From positions 23,454,900 through 23,518,899 of the forward strand of contig JAQFVV010012394.1 of NCBI GenBank assembly GCA_028023455.1: 64,000 bases of DNA, written 5' to 3'. Of this stretch, positions 31,691 to 41,489 are shown piece by piece (position 1 is the stretch's first letter; the number at the start of each line of letters is the position of its first letter). Both the position numbers and the translations under genes were made by a program. The notes under the pieces were generated by a model that ran no database searches, had not been told where the DNA came from, and saw only the letters and a list, made by a program, of their open reading frames with translations. This DNA comes from Epiperipatus broadwayi. Lineage: Eukaryota > Onychophora > Udeonychophora > Euonychophora > Peripatidae.

Positions 31691-32707
31691 GTTCTAAATT
31701 TCATTCTCATCAATATTTTTGTGGATTTTTTGTTGTTGTTGTATAAGGATGTTGATAGAACATTGTGACCATTAAATCTTAGTTAATATTTTAATATTGT
31801 GTTTCATTTAATGTCATCTTCAATTGTTGTATTACTTTTTTCATCTAATCAATTGGACTCAGGATGATTAGGAATATTAAAATGCATTGTATCCTTTCAC
31901 CAGTTAAAAATTATTTTAATTGTAGTAATGCAAATCCAGATCAATTATTTGTATACAATCAATTCTTCATAGCTTTAACAAGCAAACACTGCTCTGTTAT
32001 ATCAAATTATTATTAACGAACACTAAAAAAAAATATATCCATTGAAAGATATGTCATGATCCATATACGTTCTCTGTGATGGTTTAGCAGCCATATATCA
32101 CCATACATATGACCTAGTTAAGTCCTTTCATTCTGAAGATTCCACAATGTCTTTTATATAGTAAATCCAACACCCTCTTCCTTCTGTTGGAATCAATATA
32201 TTGCCATCATCAAATTGTATCCATTACAGATGAATAGACTCTCATACATTCCAGATTGGCTATATCATGTAATTGGGTCATATTAGAAGTCATCATTCTT
32301 TAAGCCATTGAAAAACTGAATTATTCTTTGTACATTTAGGTATAACTGCACTGTTTAATAAGTTCTATTTCATTGAATCAGTGTAGTTTATTTCATGTCC
32401 ATGGTTCATACTCTCATATATTCAATATTCTTGATAAGGCATCTGCATGTCTAATTTGTTTTCCATGCTTATACAGGAGTTTGAAGTTATAGGTTTCTAA
32501 TGTTTATTCATTTGATTTTTTAACATTTCCAGATGTCTATTGTCCATCTAAATCTGGATAGTATGCCTACACACATGTTGGTGAAACTTCTTCAAGGAAA
32601 TACAATTGCTAGTTCTTATTAAGCTGGATATAATTTTTTTCAGCTGCTACTAAAGTTCTGGATGCATATACCATAGGACATTCATCTCCATAAACCAGCT
32701 CCAATTC

Positions 32708-34304
32708 CAGTTTCCCAACCTGTGGTACACGAGTTGCTGGTTCATGAAAAATAATCAGTAATGGCGGACATAAAAAAAAATTAAATCATAAAAATATAAA
32801 AACGTTTTTTCCTATAATTCATAAAAATTATTTTAATTAATAATATTATACAGTAAAGTTGTTAATATGTACAGTCGATAACGATCTTTAATGTTAATGA
32901 TAAAATTGAAAGTATGATTAAGAAATTAGATTTTTGGAAACAGTAATATATATAAGTATCAAAAACAATCAACTGGAAGTATTCGAAACTCTACATATTT
33001 TTTTGTTTGAAAATAAGGTTAGTCTGTCTCAAGATATACAAGAAAATATAATGGCACATTTAACAGGATTAAAATCGTCTTTCATGAAATATTTTTCAAA
33101 ACCCGAAAACACAAATGATAATTGGATTTCAAACACCTTCTATGCAGAAAATTTAGAAAAAGCTACATCATTATCAATAAAGGATAAAAAAAATTTAATA
33201 GAATTATCATGTGACAGAACTTTACAAGTAGAATTCAAACGACACAATCTAATTAATTTTTGGTAAACATTAAAGAATATGAACAACTTTCTGAGAAAGC
33301 TCTTAAATTATTATTACTGTTTACTAGTACGGAATTAATAGGAAGAGCTTTTTCTTCATATATATTTTTTAAAAAATAAGTATCGAAACAGATTGAATGC
33401 AGCTGTAGACTTAAGGGTATACCTCGCATCTTTTGAACCAAATTTCAAAAAATTATGTTGTTCGAAACAAGCACAAAGATCTCATTAAATTTATTTTATA
33501 AACATATTTGATTATGATAAGAAAATATACTAATTGGTTTTTTATAATTTTGTGTTTTTATTAAAAGTTAGTAAATGAAATCATGACAAAATAGTAGATA
33601 AAGAATGAGTCGGATCAAGGCAAATCAATCCAAATTATTTAATTTGAAAGAATGTATCAGAAAAGGATCATACCTAGAAATTAGACTCTCATTAATTCTT
33701 GATCATCTATTGTGGATTACTAGATGTAAGCTAGTATTTAATCATCAAAATTTTAATCCTATTAACTTCATGCTGAACAATATAAAGAAAACAAAAACAA
33801 GAGATAGCCTGATAAGCCCCGAGGTTATTTTTACCATGACTTGGGACATGCTGGATTTATTCTCTCCATGACCCAACCAATAGCAAGATGCTCTGAAAAA
33901 GAGAAAACAGACTCAAATTCAGGAAAACCAAATGAAGGAATGAGAAAATACTTTGAACAAAATATGTACCAAATAACCTTCAATGTAATAATGTAATCTT
34001 TAATAAATTATTCTGGAAAAAATATGAAACTTTGAACAAACACATACATATAAATATGTTATAGTGCGTTTACAATTTCAGTGAATTTATAATCTGGCAT
34101 GACGTTTAGGTGTGTTTCAATGTAATTTGTCTCATTATGAGATGTGAATACATACATGGTCACCCTATAATATTTATAATGCAAATAAAATAACACACTA
34201 ACAATAACAAATTTCACGAAATACAATCATTTTTACGAAGTGGTACAATTTAGCATGATGTACTACCAAGTGGTATGTGAGCCAAAAAAGGTTGGGAAAC
34301 ACTG
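32708..34304 (+). mobile_element. hAT element, 1.6 kb, nested in the gypsy element
   Basis: The ends are CAGTTTCCCAACC (32708) and, reversed, CAGTGTTTCCCAACC (34304 inward), the typical hAT terminal sequence. The interior keeps only the C-terminal part of a ZBED/SCAND3-type transposase. The flanking 8 bp (TCCAATTC and CTCTAAAG) no longer match, so the duplication is eroded or the ends are imprecise. It splits the gypsy pol region. Confidence 0.65.
32934..33490 (+). pseudogene. hAT transposase C-terminal domain (hATC dimerisation), frameshifted
   Basis: The open part (32934-33266) contains MAHLTGLKSSFMKYFSKPEN, then KKNLIELSCDRTLQVEF. After 33266 the reading continues in other frames with EYEQLSEKALKLLL, RYRNRLNAAVDLRVYLASFE and CCSKQAQRSH. 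This is the C-terminal wording of ZBED5/SCAND3/GTF2IRD2-like hAT transposases (hATC domain), which mediate dimerisation. The catalytic DDE part and the zinc finger are absent, so it is dead. Confidence 0.7.
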
Positions 34305-34488
34305 CTCTAAAGCATCAGAAGTTACGATAACCCTGATCATTTCTGTAGTGTACCAGAAGTTGATTTGATATTAATGTCTTTTATGTTCTTAAACACAATA
34401 TATTATTTGACTGCTCACATCCATCATTATGTCTTTTCTTAACGTATTATGATGTGGAATAACAGTGCATTTTCCTTTAAGGAAACTC

Positions 34489-34680
34489 TCAAAAAAAATG
34501 TAATAATCTTTTTACTTGTAAATACCTGATGTTATTCAGCTTAGATGTGCTTTTCACAGCCCTTACTTTCTCTGGATTTGGGTGTTTTTCTTTATCAGTA
34601 ATAATATGTCCCAAGAACTTAATTTCTTTCATGAACCATTCCATGGCATTCAGTTTCACACCAAATCTTTTCACATACTT
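34489..34680 (-). pseudogene. Ty3/gypsy RT fragment (thumb/connection entry)
   Basis: MKEIKFLGHIITDKEKHPNP and EKVRAVKS correspond to the V-FLGH-VS-EG--PDPEK--A family phrase just after the YVDD box of gypsy reverse transcriptases. Upstream sequence (34680-34860) shows a decayed YLDDI region. Confidence 0.7.
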
Positions 34681-34879
34681 TGTTCATGCATATTATCATC
34701 TTGATCTCCATTTCATTACTTATAAGGATGTCATCAAGGTAATAAATAACTCCTTTCATTCCATGCAACAGATCCATTTTAGTTTGAAACATATTTGGAG
34801 CTATAGTAATTCCATATGGTAGCTTTTTATACTTGAATAATCCAAATGTGTAATGATGGCTAAGAACTCAGCTGTTCTT

Positions 34880-34893
34880 ACTATAACTAATAT
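34880..34893 (+). repeat. 14-bp target-site duplication, left copy
   Basis: ACTATAACTAATAT recurs exactly at 35071-35084 around a hammerhead-repeat insertion. Confidence 0.85.
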
Positions 34894-35070
34894 TCACTAT
34901 ATGTATTGCCACACAGCAAGCTAGAATAATCAATGGATGCCAGAAGGCTTGTGCATAAAATCCCCATCTAGTGCCTACTTATCCAATATCCCTAGACTAG
35001 TTTCTGACTTGTGGCCCTCGTCAGTGAGGAGCCTTGGATCTGAGAAGTGGTGATAATGTGATGTTTATTG
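34894..35070 (-). mobile_element. Hammerhead-repeat insertion, 177 bp, inside the gypsy element
   Basis: Bracketed by a perfect 14-bp duplication. It contains less than one monomer: the phrase from TGCCACACAGCAAGCTAGAA through the hammerhead-like core to TTGGATCTGAGA, joined directly to TGATAATGTGATGTTTATTG. The left end lacks the upstream third of the unit and part of the 3' half is deleted. It is a simple, single insertion and so a good anchor for the family's target-site length. Confidence 0.8.
34989..35030 (-). ncRNA. Hammerhead ribozyme-like motif (CUGACGA core)
   Basis: Minus strand: stem I TCCTCA, core CTGACGA (position 7 may vary), stem II GGC-CACAA-GTC with one G-U, core GAAAC, loop TA, triplet GTC, stem I TAGGGA. 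One stem I pair is lost. All invariant core bases are kept. Confidence 0.7.
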
Positions 35071-35084
35071 ACTATAACTAATAT
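35071..35084 (+). repeat. 14-bp target-site duplication, right copy
   Basis: Exact repeat of 34880-34893. Confidence 0.85.
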
Positions 35085-35439
35085 CTGATGGATCATTGAC
35101 TAGATCAATTTTAGAAAAATATAAAACAACTAAAATCTCCTGAATATTAGAAACAGGGTATGCTCCTTTATTTATATATCTATTCAGTTACACCTTTCTG
35201 TACCAAATCTTTCAGGATTTCTTTCACATTGGTTTTCAAATTTAAAAAAATCTTGTGGTCCATAGACACTAGGCTGGTTATAGATCAACCAATTGTGTGT
35301 CAATTCTGCTGAACCTGTCTTGAACAGTTGTCAAAATTTATCCTGGATTTTGAATTCTAAGTAGATTCTTTTTATTACTTCATTTGAATCCTTAAAGGTT
35401 TAAATCATTTTGATCTAGAATTAAATTTAAATCTTTTGG

Positions 35440-35715
35440 CATGATATATAGTGGTAGATTCTTTCCTCTCATATTTACTTTTATTGGTAGTTACTATCCC
35501 TAATATGTCTAACTGGTTTTCATTCATATCAGTCACTACTAAATTTGTTTTATCAGTAGGTATATTTCTTTTACATTTTTAATGATATATAGCAGTAGAT
35601 TCTTCCCTCTTATAGTTACTTCTATTGATACAGTTACTACCCCTAATATATCAGTTTTTCATTCATGTCAATCACTACTAAATTTGTTTTATCTGTAGGT
35701 ATATCTCTACAATTT
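35440..35715. repeat. About 135-bp tandem duplication in the gypsy protease region
   Basis: Phrases ATGATATATAG-GTAGATTCTT, CACTACTAAATTTGTTTTAT and GTAGGTATAT occur twice in the same order (from about 35448 and about 35581). The copies differ by several substitutions and a short deletion. Confidence 0.7.
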
Positions 35716-35883
35716 TAATGATTTTTGTCCAATCTCTTTGTGACAAAAGAAACATGCCTATTCTACTGTTGTTTGCTTGCAAATTTGAACCATCATTTGG
35801 ACATAAGTTTGTCATTTGCAGAATCCTTCCCTTCATTTACAATCTTCTTGTAAATTGGCTTTACTCTTTCTCTGGTTATTGTA

Positions 35884-35925
35884 ACAAACTTGTGATAGGT
35901 ATTCTTTAACATTGCAAATGTTGCA
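35884..35925 (-). pseudogene. Retroviral-type zinc knuckle of gag, His replaced by Tyr
   Basis: Minus-strand translation reads CNICNVKEYLSQVC, with exact Cys-x2-Cys-x4-(His)-x4-Cys spacing but Tyr (codon TAC) where His is required. It fixes the gag end of the element and its orientation. One C-to-T change from a His codon explains the loss. Confidence 0.65.
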
Positions 35926-36756
35926 TGTGTCATTTTTAAATCCACACATTTTTCATATGGTCTTTCCTAACTCAATATGTTCAAATGTTTTTCATAATCC
36001 TCTAGTTTCAAAGTCTGTAGCTGTGCTCCTTCGCCATTATTTTTGCTTTTTTTTTACTTCCATAATATTTTGAAATTCTGCTGCAATTTCTCATACAGCT
36101 TCATATATTATTTTCTTTTTAATAGCTCAAGTGTACATTAATCCTGTTTCACTTACCAGAACTTATCTGAGTTTGTTGTCATAAATATTTTATAATTGGA
36201 TTTGGAAGCATGCTTTCCAACTCAGTTCTGAAATCAATAAATATATATATGTGCTTTGCGCCCAGATAATCGAATTCTTGGAGTGCATAAAATCTCACTT
36301 TATAACCATGTATGTTTTTACATAGAGACCAACTTCTATTTCTGAAGTGTAGATGTTCTATTAATCTAGATGTAGTCAACTTAAAGTGTGTGTTTAACTT
36401 TTCTATTAATTCTTCATATGGAATATCATCTGGAATTTTCAGATCACATAATCAGTTGGCTATTTGCAATACATCTATGCATGTCAATGTTATCTCTTTT
36501 AGCTAGTTATCAACTATGTTTATAAACATATATCTCTCTAATGGTCAAGATAGATCTGCCATGCTACTGCATTAACATGAAATTCAGTTATGAAGCTATT
36601 TTACAGTGCCATTTTGATTTTCTTAATTGATGTGCATTGGTTCTCTCAAATTATCAATTGTGTCTATCCGCTACTACGTATAGGTTTCACAAACAGTACC
36701 AACGGCTGTAACATATAGGTTTCATGAACTATCAACTGTGCTATTCTGCTATATCC

Positions 36757-37130
36757 AAAGATGATCATCTATCATCTGCTGAATACACATCTATGTTATT
36801 TGAATAAACACTTAAAGCATAGAAGAAAACTTAGCAACTAGAGTTTGTAAATTCAGCTTGTTCGCTAGTTATTTTCACATTAAACATGATTTCAAATATA
36901 GTTATATTCTTTTACAGTTTATGCACTGCATCGGTCATATATTTAACACCTAATAAGCGTCTACTACTCACACTTCCTTTTAAATTCTCTGTTTCTTTCA
37001 CCATTCACTGTGGTTTGCTGATTCTGATTACTAGTAGTATTTATTTTACTTCACATGATCTGCACAATTAATCTAATTTGAATAATTTGCAAATTAAGAT
37101 ATATTTGTTTATTCTGCATATCGCACACAT
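36757..37130 (-). repeat. 5' LTR of the Ty3/gypsy element, partial
   Basis: Aligns in order with 30286-30816 (shared GAATAAACA, AGAAAACTTA-CAACTAGAG, TCACATGAT-TGCA and ATATATTTGTTTAT). The outer third after TATCGCACACATT is missing or replaced. The strong divergence between the LTRs implies an old insertion. Confidence 0.6.
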
Positions 37131-38057
37131 TAACTTTCTAGAGTATAACTTGCTATACTCAGGAATATTATTGACAATACCAGCCGAGTAGCATCAGTAA
37201 CTAACTAAAAAAAACATTAAAAACAAATAAAAATTAACCAAGTTTATTCACTTCAGATGAATAAATTAAATAGGTAGATGAAACATTAACAATCTTAGAA
37301 AATATGATAAAATATCTATTGTGCAGACTTATCTTTTGGTTGTGTAATTTTCTACTCCTCACATTGTCCATACTTAAGCATGTTTAGCTATATTGTGTTA
37401 TTTGAATGCACACAAGATAATCGATTCACAAAACATGACTATTAACACTATAAGCTCACAATGGATAGATCTCTGATGGTTTTATATTAAGTCCAGATTC
37501 TGCATAAATATAAATCTAATGGTTTAGTTAAAAAGGCATAACAGTTAAAGGTAATGCTGAATAAAACTTGTATGGATATTAATAAAGCATTAATGACTGC
37601 CATGTTCTTTCAATATTTTATGTTATGCACATCTACCAAAAAGCACTGAAATTTTAATGTGACAGAAGTTTTGGACACATTTTAGTATTAGTAACCCAGT
37701 AAAGTTGTGATAAGAGCAAATTCCTTAGACAGTGAAAATTTTAAAGCTGGTAATACAGTATAGATGCAATGTGTTGAGGAAAAAGCGGCTTCCTGAAATA
37801 ATATTAAAAATATTATCTAGGCTAATATTAATAAAATTGGCCAGTTGAAGCGTAATAGTAAGATATATTAGTCATTTAAGAACCAACCAGAATGATCTAC
37901 TGGACCCAAAAAATGTCAGGAAGAAAACTGCATTTGCTGAGAGAGTACTTATGTAAAAGAGGATGAGTATGCTGACATATTTTCCAAGGCGCTAAATGAA
38001 GAAATGCCAAAAGATAAATAAACAAAATCAATCTATCTGGAATTAGTAATCAGTCTG
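37131..38057. other. Anonymous AT-rich DNA
   Basis: No supported gene. The less AT-rich stretch near 37850-38030 has no recognisable family. Confidence 0.4.
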
Positions 38058-38070
38058 AAAATCTTGATAT
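38058..38070 (+). repeat. 13-bp target-site duplication, left copy
   Basis: AAAATCTTGATAT recurs exactly at 38492-38504. Confidence 0.8.
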
Positions 38071-38491
38071 TAAACCAGCAAGCTTCACATGATCACACCT
38101 CCAATACTAACACATAATTGTTTATAAACAAAGCAAAGCAAAACTCCATATAGTAGTGCCTCCTGTGCTAAACAGAGTAATCAATGGATGCCAGAAGGCT
38201 TGTGCATAAAATCCCTATCTAATGCCTACTCATCCAATATCCCCAGACTAGTTTCTGGCTTGTGGCCTTCGTCAGTGAGGAGCTTTGGATCTGAGAGCAC
38301 TGCATCTAGATCTTAGGATCTAATGCAACCCTCTAGCAACCACCTTTTATCTCTACTTAACTACAAAACTATGAGCATGAAATTGAAAACACAAAAAATA
38401 TTTTCAATCTAAACTTAACAGCTTATATAGTCATTGATTACTTTATTTAGCACAGGTGGCACTCTACTATATGGAGTTTTGCTTTGTTTAT
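38071..38491 (-). mobile_element. Hammerhead-repeat insertion, 421 bp, with terminal fold-back
   Basis: A perfect 13-bp duplication defines it. It holds one nearly full antisense unit (38091-38437) that is very close to the 11.5-kb copy: long stretches around 38160-38400 are almost identical. It ends with a short inverted piece (38440-38491) that is the reverse complement of its own beginning (TTTAGCACAGGTGGCAC and TATGGAGTTTTGCTTTGTTTA). The fold-back end repeats in miniature the inverted structure of the other insertions. Confidence 0.8.
38240..38281 (-). ncRNA. Hammerhead ribozyme-like motif (best conserved with 11600-11641)
   Basis: Minus strand: TCCTCA, CTGACGA, stem II GGC-CACAA-GCC, GAAAC, TA, GTC, TGGGGA. 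It differs from the 11.6-kb motif only at core position 7 (C for T), the one core position free to vary. Both stems are fully paired apart from the A-A next to the core. Confidence 0.75.
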
Positions 38492-38504
38492 AAAATCTTG
38501 ATAT
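38492..38504 (+). repeat. 13-bp target-site duplication, right copy
   Basis: Exact repeat of 38058-38070. Confidence 0.8.
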
Positions 38505-41481
38505 CCTATCTTGAGTGAATTTATTATCCTCAAAACCATTTGAACAAGAAGATATAAAATCTGACCACCACCAAGACATGCCAAAGACTGTCATAAACCT
38601 CAAAGATTACATTTGTGATTAATGAACTATTTTCTGGAGATTATTATTACTAACTATATAGCATCATGTGTAAACATATATTTGCAATTTGTAATGGTTA
38701 AAAAAATTTTAATATAATAGGTTTGAATTTGTAACAAAGTAAATTTACTTCAAGCTAAGTGCCTTCAATACTAAGTAGTATCATGTGACTAAAGGAAGTT
38801 GAGAACTATATTTAAAGTTAATTTTGACTATTAATAATAGATTATCATCAAATTGAATTATCAGGAGTAGATTTACCTAATAATGATGAAAGTGGTTGCT
38901 ACAAGGGCTATTTTTTTAAAAAAGAGGTGCTAGAGTCCTTTTTAATTTGTAATTACAATCAGACAGTAATGTTATATATAGAGCTCACAAATAAGCTAAA
39001 TAAATTAGGTCATGACATATGACTTGATTTCTTTGTAATCAGACAGTAAATAAATTAAATTTTCCCTAACTGAATTCACTCTAGAAAATGTACATTTTTA
39101 TGTATAGGTATGCATATATAAATTAAAATTATAGTATAAACAAAATTAAAATAATGTAGTTAATAATAAATAGGGGGGGGGGGCACATTTTAATATAATT
39201 TATTAAGTGTGTTCATCATTTGCATAAAAAATGTAAGAAAAGCTTATACTGTACTATATTTTTGTTTTAATAAAATGAACAGTGAAATGTCAGACTTTTA
39301 TCACAATTGAATATGCTCTGGATGATATCCTTTTTTTTTCTGTTGAAATGTAAAGGAAGTCTTATTTTCAGTAGACATTGTTACGATATATTTTTTAAGT
39401 TTTGACTGTAGGTCCGCTCTTAAATTTTATAAAACGTTTAGCATTAAACTTAGAAAACATTTTATAACACAAAATATTTTAATAAGAAAAAAGTAAATTT
39501 CTCAATTAAACAAATACTAAAACGCTGGTATAGGTGAAGCTAATTACAGATAATAAAATTAATGGCTGAACACTTTCGTTTTGTCTTATAATGCAATTGC
39601 TCAAATGTTAAAAAAATCAAAGCAGTTATGCTAAATGAATATAAGTGTTATTTTCTAAAACAAACAAAACACTATATAACTCAAAACTAAAATTAATTTC
39701 ATGGGTTTGTTGATGGTTGGTCATGTTGTTTTCTGTATTGATGAATGGAGAGTTTTCATTGTTTTGAAGTTGTCACGTTTTTATGATACTTCAGAGTCCT
39801 TATTTCAGCATTATTCCCAAACCATTTTATATTTATTATTATCAGTCTCCAAGTCTCAAAAGTGAGCCAGGCATATTTTTATATTTGTTAGCCTCTAAGT
39901 CTCATAATGAGCAAGGCTTTGGCTAAATGTATTATTCATTTATGTTTGGTTTGGTTGATATTATTTTTGTGCTCAAGATAGCTCTCTTGGTGTTCATGTT
40001 ACATGGTGCACTCATAGTCAGTGGAAGATTTCTTTGTTCAACTCAGCACCTGCGAGTGGATAAAATTCAATAAACAGTTTTAATGGAATTAATGAAAAAA
40101 AATATATGCATGCCAAAATAATAGATTAGTAAGTGATATTTAGACTAAGGATGGCATTGTTTTTATGTTTATACCAGCTGATAAATCTGTTTTAGAAGAA
40201 GTATGGCTAAGCGGGACATTATTTTAAGATTAAATGAAAAACATTTTAGAGTAAAAATAAAATCGAGTGATGTTTATTTCAAATCAACTCTATTTTAATT
40301 CTAAATACAGGGGGCAAATGTAACTGCCATGATTGAGTTACATGCAGGGCTTTTATGTGTATCGTAAACAATATATTCTAAAAAGTATAAAAGTCATGTG
40401 TATAAATTATAAAGTAATGTATTTAGTAGTAATAATTGTAAAAATAAAAATTTTATTACGATACTGTATTTTAAAATAAAGTTAACTTTTAAAAGAATGT
40501 TGCTATGAGAACCAACTGAAACTCTCTTCGATTGTCTGCTTTACATAAAAGGTGAGAATTGTTGTTAATTCTTCATTGTTACTTATAAGAGGGTAAGTCA
40601 AGAAAATTGTAATGATTGTTTAAGTTGATAATACAATCTCTGGGGTAAAACTTCAGAATGCCTCACCAGAGTTTTCCAATGGTACAGCTGACTATGGAAT
40701 TGTAAACAAAGGAATACTTTAAATAACAATAATTTTGATTTTGTCAATCTATTAATTACTGGCTGAAGCTTTAAAAAATGATGTTTGCTATAAAAAAATT
40801 TACCCTCTAATAAATTATCAAAAGGGAAATATTCTTCTATGAATTAATTACTGTCTGATGCTGAAAAAGTGACACTTCTTTTTATAAGAAAACTTACCCT
40901 CTAATGAAATATCAAGAGAAGTATTCTTCTATGAATTGATTTGTAAAGCTACGTAATTTCAATACTGTTAATACTACAAAAAAACTACATGGATTAAACT
41001 ACTATTGAAACAAACCATGAGAAGTTAAGATATTAAAAAATTATCTGGAGATGTATAAAATAATGTTTTTAGTGGCAGTATATCTATATCTACTCACAGA
41101 AATATCATAGTAATTGAATAAGTTACTATAAACTTTTTTCTTGATGATTTATTATAAATCCACAAAGATTTTCCCTCTTACATGTGCTCTTCATACAATT
41201 TTAAATGTAAATATAATTTTTTATATATATTTTTATTATTCTGTTTACTAATTAAAATTGTTTTATTGTTGCTAGTTTATTTCTCATCCGAATTCCAAAC
41301 CGATTATTTATTTTGTCATTTAATAATAATATTAATGTGGAGAGGGTAACAATCAGGAAACATGACTGAATCTGCATAGAGACTTGTTTTTTTTTTTAAT
41401 CTGTGATTATATAAACTAGACAATTAAAATTGTATAATCTCTCCACCATGTACACGGTCACTCGTTAGACATTTATAATTA
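38505..41481. other. Anonymous AT-rich DNA with small local duplications
   Basis: Includes a G run at 39173-39183. There is a roughly 60-bp duplicated phrase near 39846-39920 (CTC-AAGTCTCA-AA-TGAGC-AGGC). A roughly 96-bp spaced duplication lies at 40800-40945 (TTACCCTCTAAT-AA-TATCAA and ATTCTTCTATGAATT). No gene is supported. Confidence 0.45.
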
Positions 41482-41489
41482 TCCTAGAC
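41482..41489 (+). repeat. 8-bp hAT target-site duplication, left copy
   Basis: TCCTAGAC here and TTCTAGAC at 43923-43930 match at seven of eight positions; hAT elements make 8-bp duplications. Confidence 0.8.

Larger units (their letters stand above)
30286..37130 (-). mobile_element. Ty3/gypsy LTR retrotransposon, decayed, with nested insertions
   Basis: Two related LTR-like ends lie at 30286-30816 and about 36757-37130. They share GAATA-ACATCTA, TTGAATAAACA, AGAAAACTTA-CAACTAGAG, CATTTCACATGAT-TGCA and ATATATTTGTTTAT. Domains on the minus strand run from a zinc-knuckle piece (35884-35925) to RT (34489-34680) to an integrase-end piece (30935-31198), which fits transcription from the high-coordinate LTR. 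Insertions of a SINE, a hAT element and a hammerhead repeat interrupt it, so the original element was about 5 kb. Confidence 0.75.
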
